Positions 35,034-46,147 of a stretch of 64,000 bases of DNA are shown here, piece after piece. How positions within the stretch are numbered: the first letter of the stretch is position 1; the number at the start of each line of letters is the position of its first letter. Source of the DNA: Sphagnum compactum (Eukaryota > Bryophyta > Sphagnopsida > Sphagnales). Position numbers and translations under genes: made by a program. The stretch lies in NCBI GenBank assembly GCA_965153455.1, contig OZ234502.1, positions 6,169,495-6,233,494 of the forward strand. Reading direction: 5' to 3'. Under the pieces are notes generated by a model, which was not told the origin of the DNA, searched no databases, and was given only the letters and a program-made list of their open reading frames with translations.

Positions 35034-36764
35034 TTCCATTCCAGTGGCCCTTAGAACCAGGAACTCAGTTTCGGGTCCAGTTTAACCATATTGTGAATAT
35101 AATAATCAGGGCATGGACTGTGGCTAAAGCCATCCCCTGCCCTTATACCAGCCCCAGACTCGGTCTTAGTGATGGGAGCAAGGACCCTATCAGTCTGGTG
35201 TTAGCTGAGGCAATAGGAAACCAATATTGGGACCATTTTTTTGTTTGGATGTGTGTGTGTGTTCTTAACAATTTTTTACTTTGGTGTTCATTGTTTGTGT
35301 TGAAATGTTCTCTTGTTTGTGTTACTAAAATGATGAAAAAAGGAGGTTGTTGGAGATTACTAGAAAAGAAAAGAACATTGTGAGTCTCCTCATAGTATTG
35401 GTATTTGGATTGGTGTCTTTAAAGGTAACTCAAAATTCAACATGAGATGGCAAAGGCAAGCCCAATGATAGTCAAAAGTCAAGATGATTTTAAAGACAAT
35501 TTTGTTAAAGAAGTTATGGGTACCATGATCATGTAATTTGTGTTGAGAGGTTAAGTAATGCAATTTTATAGTCCAAGGACTATGTGTAATTCTATAAACA
35601 AGGAAATTCAAATTCAACCCGTTTCATTGGACGAGGGATTGTGCCTGGGCTCGAGTCTTGCATTGGGTTTGGTGAAGAAGAAGAGTCCCCAATAGATTGA
35701 TGTTGCATTATGTGCATACCTATGCTCTTATATGCTAATTTAAAAGAACCAATTTTTTGTGAAATTGAATGTGGTGAATTAGGTTAAAATTGGAGTGTAT
35801 GACTATTGCATTAATGTTTTTGTTGGACCCTGGCCCCACAGGGACAGGGACTGTCGCATTGGATCCAAGTTTTGCAAGCTTTACCTTATAAAAATCGGTT
35901 TCACATTAGGTGAAGCGATTTATTTCATGACAATGTTTAGACTATTTAGATTGAAATGGATTTTTTTTTAATGTTTAGAATGTGGACACAGTAGATGGAT
36001 TAAGTGGGAAATTTTAGGGGTTTTTAAAAAAGCAGGAGAAGGTGGTGACGACAACTTTTTGTGGTTTTGAACTTTGCCCTTGAGGTTCTTGTTCCTTCTT
36101 TGGTTGACATTGGTTTTTCCAAGATGATGTAACATTTGTGTTTTGTGTATGGTTTCTCTTTTTCAAATGTTGTGGGTTTCTCCTGCACGGACCAATCAAG
36201 TGTCGAACTTAGCCTATTGTAATAACATATTATTGCAATTGAAATTTGCGCCTAGGACTTGAAGAAGAAGATTGGCATTGGTGCTATTATTGCAACAATA
36301 GCAGCAGCACAAAGTGTTTGTCGGATCGCCATCTCTCATGAACTTAGTGAGTTATTTCAATGTTGCCGTTGTTGTCCATCTTTTTTTCACATTTCCAAGT
36401 GCAAGCTTAGCTGCTTGTCAGCAATGCCCAAGGAAAGAAAGCTTCTTGGTAGTGGATGGGAAAATCCTAGCTTAGTTTCTAGTAGTGTTTCCTTTCAATG
36501 CATGCTTGCTTCTGACGACCCATTACGCAATAGCTTGAACTTATTGTTGATGATGAGTTGAGTTAGTGAAAGATATGAGAACGTTTGTGAAACCTTTTTT
36601 TTGTTTCACGATCCATACATAATTGTTTCCTAAAACAGCAAAAGGCGTTGGACATTTGCATTAAAATAAAAGAAAAGGAAAAAAAGCAAAAAAACAACCT
36701 AGATTCTTGATTGCATTTTTTGAAATTCTTGAGGGTAGCTTCTCCTTGTTCAATGATCTTGAAG

Positions 36765-36798
36765 GTGGGTGGGTGGGTGGGTGGGTGGGTGGGTGGGC
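36765..36798 (+). repeat. GGGT microsatellite, G-quadruplex-capable
   Basis: Eight GGG runs are separated by single T residues on the plus strand. Confidence 0.9.
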
Positions 36799-37497
36799 AT
36801 GTTAAGGGGTGGTGGGTATGGTGATATTGCTGGAGTTTTGCATCGATTTTGGCACTTACAATGATAGCTTTTGTTATGCTTAAGAAACATGTGTTCCGAA
36901 GACACAGTAATACCTACATGCCTACCATTTGTCCCAGCTTGTAGCATTTCATTTGCAGCAACTTCACAACTTTCTTTCTTTCTCTCTCCTCTCTTTAGAT
37001 TAGTGTTTGCATAATCAAACTTACTTGCGATTACAGTTTTTTTTAAATTGTCTATTTTAAGGGATAATTAAACAAAGGTTAGGGTTAGTTATGGTTTAGG
37101 GTTCTCACTTTTTCTTTCCTCTACAAGGAGCTACCTATTCAAGTAATAAGAGTTATCCCTAAAGTCACCCTCTGTTTCACCCCTATCTCTTCTGCTTTCG
37201 CCCCCTATATCCCCTCTTTCAGTGGTATCCGCAAAGTAAGGAAATTTGATTAAATTTGGGCTTGTGCCCTAATGTCAAAAGTATAAATGCTTTTGATAAA
37301 CAGAGAGGTTCAAACAAAGTTTTGAAAAAATACTTGCCACTTGGCCACAGAAGGGCAAATTCATTGCAATGGGACAAAAACAATTCGACAAAAACAAGTC
37401 CTAATTGCAGTGAAGATATTAATTTTATAACAAAGAAAGGGAGCTCTTGTTGCCACATAGTATGGTATATATGTGCCACATGTAAAACACATATTCT

Positions 37498-37501
<4 letters not shown>

Positions 37502-37529
<28 letters not shown>
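37502..37529. repeat. CT dinucleotide tract
   Basis: About 14 perfect CT units, 224 bases upstream of the start of the three-exon gene at 37753. It may lie in that gene's leader or core promoter. Confidence 0.9.
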
Positions 37530-37532
<3 letters not shown>

Positions 37533-37752
37533 ATCATTTGTGTTTGTGGTGGTTTGATTGGTGGATTTTGTGTTGTGGTTTGCTGTGGAGGTGATTTTGT
37601 GGCTGTTTCTGTTGTTGGAGTTTTGTGGGTTTCTGATCTCTGTTGGGTTGATTTTGTTATTTGTATTTGGTGTTGTTGGGGTTAGTAGCTTCCTTCTTCC
37701 TCTTCTTCTTTCTGGGTGGGTGAATTTGTGGGATTTTGTGAGTACAGCAATT

Positions 37753-39506
37753 ATGGTGATGTTCAGCAAGGCTTTGATGATGAGGAGGAACAGTTGCTGG
37801 AGCTTGTCGGAGTTTAGACTCCAAGGGATCATCATGATGGCAAGGAGGATCCTCCATGGAGGGTGTGTGCAGGAAATGGTACAGGACACAACTGTGGGAG
37901 TGAGGCCTTTGAGAGGCCTTGAGAATGACCCGGCAACAAAGGGTGACACACCAGATGATAGGAGAGCAGATGACATACATCTCGCTGAGCCCAAAGAAAT
38001 CACCAAAGAAAAAGCTGCAAAGGCCCAGCAAGAGCCCCCAGATTTCCAGGTTTGCCAATCTCCCCACCCTTAGCAGCCTCTCTCCCCTCGTCCTATCGAT
38101 GTCTCTCTCTTTCTCTCTGGGGCACACTGCTGCAACAAGCCTTCTTAGATCATACACCCATTGCAGGATTCTTCAATTGTAGATCCTTGGTAAGTGAGAA
38201 GATAATGTCACAGTGGAAAAAAATTACTAAACATGATTCATATGTTATCTGCCGATGTTCAATTTGAAGCAGAATGTCGTTTGGATTCAGCCGCATCTGA
38301 GCACTTCACTATCAATTTTCAAATTCCATGAGAATGAATTTAAGGGCATCCTTAGGGTTTTGGTTGTTGAACACATTGGTATTTGGATGATGTTCCTCCT
38401 GCCAAAGAGGAAAAGTAATCATTTGTGAAGGTTTCTGAATCCAAATACCCCTAGGAGCAGCCACTTACTCCAAAATCCAGATGAGGGTGTAATAGACCTT
38501 GGGGGATGCTGGAGAAACGTGATCTCACTTCTGCACAGCAAAAACACACCTGGGTTGCACATGGGTTGTTGAGAGAGTCAGTCTCATTTTGAAAACTTGA
38601 TTGCCAAGTTTTGAGCAGCTGAAGAAGGGTCTTCATGGCCAGAGAAAGATTTGACAATTCAAGTTAGAGTAGAAAATTGTCTTCAAAGCTACTACAGTAT
38701 TTCTGTGATGAAATACCTAAACCCTGCACAACTACACTGTCTATACTGCTTTGCATTGATGCTGTCCTGCACAACCATGGTGTCTATACATTTCACTTGT
38801 CGCATAGCACAACAGTAGTTACTACCATCCATGATGTGGAATCATGTTTTTATTTCTTGGGTGGGTGGGGTGCTTGGGACAGGGGTCAAAGGCAATGCCA
38901 GGGTGGGATGCACCAGTTCATACAGATGCCAAGCCTCAACACACAACAATTGACCCAGGGTTGAAAAAGTATCACACTTGGACAAAGACTGGTTCCAGAC
39001 ATTTCTCGACTTCAACACATTCACCGGTGCAGGAGACTGCTGAAAAAGATGTGGCAGCAATGCAGTTGGATCAGGTTAGTCTACATTCTGCTTGTAGATC
39101 TTTGTGCAGAAATAGTTCTCTCTCTCTCTCAATTTTTTTCCCCTCAAAAGCCACCTAGAGAGATTCTGTCAGTCAGGTAGGAAAAAGAAATTCTCATAAA
39201 AGGAGAATAGACTGAGGATAACACATCTCAAGTCCTTCCACGGAAAGAGATTAGGACCAAGAACCCCAAGGAAAGAAAATGTCATCCAATCTCTTTCCTG
39301 TATCTTTCTTTTGTTGTGCTTAAGATGCATGTAAAAGTATTGTGTCATGTTTGTATGTTTGAAACTAGGTGAGGAAATGGAAGGTGGAAAAGGCAGGTGT
39401 GACATGGGTGTGGTGGGTGGCACCTAAAGGATTTCCAAATCACACAGGTGTTTATCGTGCTGACCCCAAATTGGACAATCTTTCTGCTGGTTCTACACCT
39501 GCTTAG
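37753..39506 (+). CDS. Three-exon gene for an unrecognised 208-residue protein
   Basis: Predicted exons are 37753-38049, 38883-39074 and 39369-39506. All junctions are phase 0 with CAG|GT donors and AG acceptors (GGGACAG and AAACTAG). Each exon alone ends in nonsense soon after its donor, while the spliced frame is open to TAG. The N terminus is Met- and Arg-rich with few acidic residues (MFSKALMMRRN), like a mitochondrial presequence. A second Met at 37759 is an alternative start. The middle is acidic and polar (TPDDRRADDIHLAEPKEITK). Exon 2 carries PGWDAPVHTDAKPQHTTIDP and KKYHTWTKTGSRHFSTS. Exon 3 is Trp-rich (WKVEKAGVTWVWWVAPKGF) and ends PKLDNLSAGSTPA. I do not recognise a family. The neighbouring Em-like gene is convergent, about 720 bases away. 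Exon 1 is the least certain part. Confidence 0.55.
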
Positions 39507-39837
39507 ACCCCTTGTTGGTTGGATAGAGAGCACTGTCTCACCAATTTTCATGGTCTTGCAGATTGTAGATTACTTTTTGACTGCACCCTTTTGTTAAATG
39601 CAGTTTATCTGAGCTCAACTGTGTAGTAGTTTAGGTAGTCATATTATGACACCTTTCAAGTTGCTACAAACCCATACTTATATGAATCCTCTGGAAGAGG
39701 AAAGCAATGGAAGGATTAAAACTTTCCACCCAACTGTCCGTCAGAGTTTTGTTTCCATTAAAAGTCCAAATCCATACAAAAAATGCATGATTTTCAACAG
39801 ACCAAGAACTTGGTGCTCATTGCAACCAAATCCCAAC

Positions 39838-39872
<35 letters not shown>

Positions 39873-40227
39873 TCTCCCTCTCCCTCCAGTCCCCGCTCCT
39901 CATCAGATTCTGAGGATCACAGTAACTATCTCTTCACCCATCTCTACAAAACTGATGTATGCACAGTGCATGCAACAAACAGGGCAGACAACTTTGCCCC
40001 ACAGTAATACTATCCTCATAAGCTTCTAGTATAAGTAAAGCTTGTAAGCTTCATATGTACAATTTGCAATTGTCAAGCTCTTCTGATGCTTGCTCCTCGT
40101 AGTGTCATTTTGTACATTTGAGATTGTCAAGCTCTCTGCTTCTGTTTGCTCCTGATTGAAATACTGATTGCTCCTCATTTGTCCATGTTGAAATCCAGTC
40201 AGGTATCTGATAGCTTTGTGTTTTTCT
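39507..40227. other. Spacer between convergent genes
   Basis: Probably the 3' flanks of the three-exon gene and the Em-like gene. It holds a CT tract (39842-39868) and no coding evidence. Confidence 0.5.
39842..39868. repeat. CT dinucleotide tract
   Basis: About 13 CT units, continuing as imperfect CCCTCTCCCTC. Confidence 0.9.
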
Positions 40228-40836
40228 TCAGCTTTTGGTCCGGAATTTTGACTCGTCAATTGGTACCCCTTTCTCTTCAGGTGATTCTCCTGAGCTTGAT
40301 AATCCTCCCTTCTTTCCCATCTCCTGATAACCTTCCTTCCCCAGCTGCTGGGCTCGATGCTTCCCTCCTTTGGCCCGACCTTTTGAAATCAACACCCACA
40401 CAAAGCAATTTAGCATTATTTGAGCTTTCTGTTGTTTGAAACCAACAACTGCAATTTTTCCCTCAAGAGATAGAAACAAGCATCTCTACCTAGATACAGA
40501 TCCAGGCTTTAGAGCTAGCAAGGCTGGGTAATGGGTTAGAGTGGTGGCAGAGATTTGGGTTTGAAGGTGCAAGAAAAAGGGGATTTGGGTACCTTCAGCA
40601 AGGTGGATTTGAGCTTCCAGGCTTTTGCCACCAGTGCCTCCAGGGATGACAACCTCTCCCTCATGAGCCCGCCTGTTGAGCTCCTCCCTCTCCTCAGGTG
40701 TGAGCATTTCCACCGCCTCTCGCACATTTTCCTTGTCAACTATCCTCTGTTCTTCCACTATCAGCCTTAGCTTCTCTGCTGGGTCCAGATTGGAAGCCAG
40801 TATCTCCTGAATCTTTGCTTTGTTAGGTTCAGCCAT
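40228..40836 (-). CDS. Em-like group 1 LEA protein with N-terminal extension
   Basis: Exons are 40836-40593 and 40379-40228, giving 131 residues. The donor is GAAG|GTACCC and the acceptor is TCAAAAG, with a phase-1 junction inside HLAEG|RAKGG. The C-terminal two thirds is a clear Em (LEA_5) protein. [17 protein letters not shown] and HLAEG at about 60-82 are followed by one copy of the hydrophilic 20-mer motif ([17 protein letters not shown]), and the protein ends [10 protein letters not shown], the family terminus. Em proteins are very hydrophilic, accumulate late in seed or spore maturation or under ABA, and protect cells in drying. Unusually, about 47 residues precede the normal start region, with a helical, charged sequence ([17 protein letters not shown]). 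The single intron, within the HLAEG motif, separates the extension and first Em block from the repeat. No clear ABRE was seen upstream, though that region was checked only by eye. Confidence 0.9.
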
Positions 40837-42897
40837 GATTGCTGCAGCAAGGGCAGGGGGGCTTAAGGCTCCAACTCAACAAACTTGCTGGCAATGTAGG
40901 TACACTCTTCTCTCCTTTACACTAGCTGCTGCACCTAATCTCCACCTTAAGACGGATCCTGCACACACCCAGCATAGACATATAAACATATCAGCTCCTC
41001 CTGGTGTTGCATGCTCCCTGTGCTTTTAGACACTTTCTAAAATGGTAGTGTGGTTGTGTCCGTTCATGCCTATTCTTCCCACAACTCTCTCTCTCTGTCT
41101 CTCTACTTGTGACAACAACAGGATGGAATGAGTGGTGGCAAGATGGATTGTGGGTGTGCATGCATACTTGCTGGACTAGACTGATCTATCTGCAGGGTCA
41201 CCCAGCAGCTACTAAATTCAGCTTCAGTTAACAAACTGTGCAAACTGATTGCTGCAAATGAGCATGATGCCATCAACATCTTCATCATCACCATGTCAGT
41301 CTTCTTCATCAACATGTCAGTCTTCTTCATCAATATGTCAGTCTCTTCTTCATCATCATCACCATGTCAGTCTTCTTCATCAACATGTCAGTCTCTTCTT
41401 CATCATCATCACCATGTCAGTAACTTCTTCTTCATCATCATCACCATGTCAGTATCTTCTTCATCATCATCACCATGTCAGTAACTTCTTCTTCATCATC
41501 ATCACCATGTCAGTATCTTCTTCTTCTTCATCATCATCACCATATCATTCTCTTCTGAATCATCCTCACCATGTCAGTCTCCTCTTCAGGTGGCTTATTG
41601 AAGCTTTTGTTGTGCAGGTGGAGGGAGGATCTTGCAGATAGTCTGCAGCACCAGCAAGTTCTGTGCCCACATTTAGAGCAGTTTAGTTGCACAAGCACAG
41701 ACTTGCCATCCACAGATTCAAGCCAACCTTGCAGCTCTGTATGGAATATTTACCTTCTGTTTTAAGGACCCATGTGATGATGTTCCATGTGTGCTACTAC
41801 CATTGTATTCTTCTTGACCCAAGAACACTTGCTGCCACTACCAATAATTTTATTTTGTCTCAAGCAAACTATGTACACATCCAGCAACAGCAGCCAAGTT
41901 ACAAAGCACAAAAGCACAAAGTAATTTTTTGCAACCACTGAATCAGTGAGCTTCAACCTGCACATATTTTTACTGTCGGTTTTTTTTGGTGTATATTGTG
42001 ATCACAAATTTAATCATAATCTCTGTAAGACACCTTCTCTTACATGAGGGGAAACAGATGGGATGGACTTTTTGGGTCCTAGCCTAAGATCATCTGTTGG
42101 GACCACAATTCTATTCTAACTTCACCTTTATGTTGCTCCTCTTTCAGAAATTGAAACCAACTCCCCAAGAATAGAACGCAAGCTTTGCCTTAAACACAAC
42201 CTGTCACACAAAGTACCAATTCAAATGACCACTAGCATTCCTCCCCAAAGTCACAACCTGTTGAAAATCCTAGTGGGCTTTTTCTCTTGGGAAAAACCCT
42301 ATCTACTGCTTGACAGATCTGCTGCTGGACATATGGGTTTTTGCCTAAATGGGCAATACCCATCCACTGGAGTTTCACCAGCTCTTTGTTGATATCAGGA
42401 CTTGCAGGTCAAGGGGGCCATGATAATGGATCTCCTTCCTTCTGATGCCTTCCACTACGGGCACCAAAATGCCGAAAAAACGCAGTGAAGTAAACACCTA
42501 CAACTGGGATGTCACCACAGCAATCCTCAGTTTTTTGACATTTGCATCATCATAACTGGATAACTCAAACATGGTGGGTCCAAGATTCTCTCAAGACTCC
42601 TCCTGCTTGCACATGTGGTAGTAGTGTCTACAGCCATAGCAGCTTGATTTCATCACTGGCTATCACACAATAGTATCAATCCCTAGCAGCCAGGAATTGG
42701 GAAATTAGAAAGAGGCCAATCATACATACTCTCTCAGTCGACACTGAAAGAGCTGCTGGAGGTTTATGATGCACCATGTCCGTCAACCATTTTATCTCAA
42801 AGTCTTAACCTAGAATCCCTGAACAGAAGAAGAAGAAGCATACTTGTCAGAAGCAGTTTCTCTCAAAACATGCAAGAGTGTGGAATTTCCCCAAAGG
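40837..42897. other. Intergenic between Em-like and MUB genes
   Basis: It holds the promoter side of the Em-like gene, a TCATCATCACC minisatellite (41275-41580) and the likely 3' flank of MUB. No gene is supported. The plus-strand open frames here are made of the minisatellite. Confidence 0.5.
41275..41580. repeat. Minisatellite built on TCATCATCACCATGTCAG
   Basis: At least nine imperfect units of about 20-40 bases share ACCATGTCAGT and TCTTCTTCATCA words. It gives open frames rich in Ser, His and Met that are not genes. Confidence 0.85.
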
Positions 42898-44069
42898 CTA
42901 CAGAATTGTGCAAGAGCACTTATTTCTCTTGGCAGCATCAGAAGGCTGTTTATCTGCACACAGTGATGATCACAATTAAAAAAACAGTAAGTCCCACTTC
43001 TGTAACAATTCTGGGCGAGGACCAAATTTGACACAAACTGCAGTGGGTCAAACCAGGACCAACAGGATTCACAAGGACCATGATTGAATTATTATAATTT
43101 ACAATAATTACTACTATATTAAAAATGGTTTAAATAAATTTATTCTTCTAAAAGAAACTGATAGAAACTAACAGCTCTTCAGAGTTACAACAAAGAAGAC
43201 CAAAAGAGAGCTTAAGAAGAAAAACAAGAAAGGGAGTCAGGGTCAAGAGACAAAGAGATGGAAGCTGAATACCACTGGCTTTGTCTGATGTTGGGGGCCG
43301 CACAACAACGTGCATTGTGATGACACAACCAGGAAGTTCACCCACTAGTACCCTAGACTCAGCAAGTGTCTTGCTATTCTCCAATACTTTTCCAGCATTT
43401 ATGAGCTTCATGTCATTGATCGACTTAGGTCCATTCCCTTTTCCTGCATCAATAACCCAACCCCCACAGTAAGAATGGGATTGGAAATAACATACAACAA
43501 GCTTGCCACAGTCAATCTCAGGGCAGGATGGTATGAAGTGGTTTACGCCTTCACATCACCCTTATCAGTAACAGTAGTCCATCCGGCAGATCTAAGAGAA
43601 TTGGGATCCAAAACCCTCCAGTAAATAAATGGTGGATCCACAAGAGAAAGTATGAACGGCGACAAGGGGAGCAACAAATGCTGCCACAATAGATAGATCT
43701 ACATGTAAAGGATAAACCCTAGAGTTGACTGATTGCAGAATTTCACCTGGAGACTGGATAGTGGGCCAAGAACACACAATTTTCCCATGAAAGAACAAAG
43801 AATAACCACCTAATAGCAATGGGTGAGTGCAGAGAGAAACCAGACACTGGAAGGACTGAATAATGATACAATTTTTGTGTTGGCAAAACAAAACCCTAAA
43901 ACTGAAAGCCACAACAACATGGCTAGTCAGGATCATCACCTTGTGGCCATTGAGAGAGGATACTCTCTTTGAGAGTGGCAACAGTGCTGGCTGGGGCATA
44001 TTTGTTGGGCCCTATGTCCGTCCCATCATACAACCGGAACTTGAGCTCCACCAGATCATCCCCAGCCAT
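42898..44069 (-). CDS. MUB: Membrane-anchored ubiquitin-fold protein (MUB)
   Basis: Exons are 44069-43940, 43443-43273 and 42953-42898, giving 118 residues. The donors are CAAG|GTGATG and AGTG|GTATTC and the acceptors are GATGCAG and TGTGCAG. Phases are consistent throughout (1, then 1). The N-terminal part has the MUB hallmark ELKFRLYDGTDIGPNKY and then TVATLKESILSQWPQGKGNG. The middle exon has MKLINAGKVLENSKT and PGCVITMHVVV, the beta-grasp ubiquitin fold. The end is KCSCTIL, a CaaX box with Leu last, which predicts geranylgeranylation with possible palmitoylation of the nearby Cys. MUBs sit on the plasma membrane and dock a group of ubiquitin E2 enzymes there. Length agrees with the family (about 113-126 residues). 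All key parts are intact. Confidence 0.93.
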
Positions 44070-45922
44070 TTCTCCTCACTCCTGAACTCTCCTATATTTA
44101 CCTTTCCAAGCTCTGCTGCAAAAACTCAGTCCTTAGTGCAAAGTGCAGACCCCCTCCCAAGTGAACCTCTACTGCTTGCTCTATTTGGAGTCCAATAAGA
44201 AAATCAGGAACCCACTGCAGTGTCTAATAGCAGCACCATGTTGTACACATCCATCCCTTGTGTCTTGTGCCACCAAAATTGCCCAAAAAAATTCCGCTGC
44301 TCCCTGTCCTCAATTATCTGATTTGTGGGTCAGGTCTCACCCATATTAACAGCCACCATGTCTCAAGGACTACTTGCTGCAATGTGCTGAGCTATTGAAT
44401 TCTGCTTCACTAATAATTGAGAAAGGCTTGGAGAGGATGTACTCTTCTATTGAAAAAGACATACATACTTTTGGCAAAATACAGAGCATCCCACGTAAAA
44501 GTCAAGCCTCTGAGAAGTGTCCAACTTTTGCTTAATCTTTTAGATGCTTGCTGGCATGATTCCCCCCTTGTCTGTTCGTACCACCACTGGCCTCTACTGT
44601 GTCTACTACTTTCAAAGCTGAGTTGATGAACTTATACTTCCAAGCTCTGTCCCGTATAGTATCCCTAGGGCCAAAACCACAATCTTGCCACCGCCTCCAC
44701 TCTGTTCACCATCACCTGAGGAAAACCCGCACAAATACTGCTCAGAACTACAACTCAGAAAACGTTGCTCCATCTTTGTGCTTTGTACTGTGATCGTAAG
44801 GTGAATTTGCCCAATGAAACCACATGCAATTCTCTGTCAGAGAAACTTGTTGCAAGCAAACAGTGCACAAGTCCCAGCAGCAAGGGAGTAGTACAAGAAG
44901 CTTCACCACACATGCTATGCACACAGAGGGCACAAGATAACAGCAGCACAGAACATAGATGGCTCACTCAGCACACAGGGATGATGGACACAGTGACCAA
45001 GAAGTTCAAAGACTTTCTGTGCCACTGGACTTCTGAAATTCCCGGACATCTGAACAGATGACAAACATGGCCAGAGACATGTTGCCACCATCTTGGGGGA
45101 TGAGCATGACGACAATTGTTAACCTACAACCGCTAGGATCATGTATGTGTGACAGAGCCTAAAAACCAAGAGGATAACTGGATGTTGATTTCATGTGGAA
45201 TGGAGAGATGAACATACTTACATCATTCTTCTCTTAGACATGACAGGAACACAGACAGGTGCAAAAATTCAGGACAAAGAAAAACTGGCAACAATGGTTG
45301 GTCGACCCGACACAAAATTGCTCGATTTGCAAGACTATTTCACGAATCGTTCAAAATTGTAAAAAAGACATTTTGCTCCACATTCAAAGAGGAACAAAGG
45401 CATCCACCGTCCTGGGAAGCAACAGTTACACATCAGCAATGGAAGACAGAAATGGAAGAAGTCCCATGGAAAACAGAACCAAAAAAAGAACATCCATATA
45501 TGTCTCTCCCAGCTCTGGCTCACAAATTGATACAGATTTGGATTCCAACAAATGTCCATAAGGATAGAAGAAGAACAAGAGGACTCTCCTTCAAAAGCTT
45601 ATCTGAAATAGGGAGGATGGAACTAAAAAAAATCAACAAAGAAAGAACACACACACACACATCCAAGGAATTCATTCAGAAACAATCTACCCACAAAACC
45701 ATCTCCCAAAAAAAAAATTCCAACCCAACTTCTTTAAGGAGAAGGTGTAGAATACCCAAAACAAAGTTTTTGATCTTCCTGAAGAGAAGAGGAAAAAGTG
45801 AAGCGGATTTCGCCCGCCCCCGCCCCCCCAAAACTTCTTGTCCTTCCCGTCCAACCCTCGAGAGATGGGCACCACCCCACAAAACCCACAAGCAAAAAAA
45901 TGGCACCAAAAACACAAAAGAA

Positions 45923-45929
<7 letters not shown>

Positions 45930-45957
<28 letters not shown>
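45930..45957. repeat. CT dinucleotide tract
   Basis: About 14 CT units inside the putative MUB leader intron. Together with the GA tract at 46121-46147 it forms an inverted pair about 165 bases apart. Confidence 0.9.
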
Positions 45958-45960
<3 letters not shown>

Positions 45961-46115
45961 CCCACCTGAACTCCCTGAAGTTGCAACAAAAGGGGGAAAA
46001 CCAGAACCTACAAAGCTCCGGGCTTTCTGGTTTTATACAAATGGGTGTAGAAGATGGGTTGTGGAGATGCAATGGAAGTGAGAAACATACCTTGTCAGGT
46101 GGAGAGGAAAGCCTG

Positions 46116-46120
<5 letters not shown>

Positions 46121-46147
<27 letters not shown>
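46121..46147. repeat. GA dinucleotide tract
   Basis: About 13 GA units; reads as CT in the putative MUB transcript leader. Confidence 0.9.

Larger units (their letters stand above)
32713..37752. other. Intergenic, no gene recognised
   Basis: The upstream flank of the ABCG gene includes a TGCAA pentamer run (about 32944-32964). Further on lie two MITE-like inverted-repeat units, a 79-bp tandem duplication and a GGGT microsatellite. An open frame at 36259-36561 has no recognisable features. Confidence 0.5.

Noticed and set aside
38168-38192. A 23-nt candidate micro-exon in intron 1 of the three-exon gene (TTGCAG ... CCTTG|GTAAGT)
   Set aside because: Both splice signals are good, but 23 nt would break the phase between exons 1 and 2; it could only be an alternative or poison exon.
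41249-41641. Ser/His-rich plus-strand frame of 130 codons
   Set aside because: It is a direct translation of the TCATCATCACC minisatellite.
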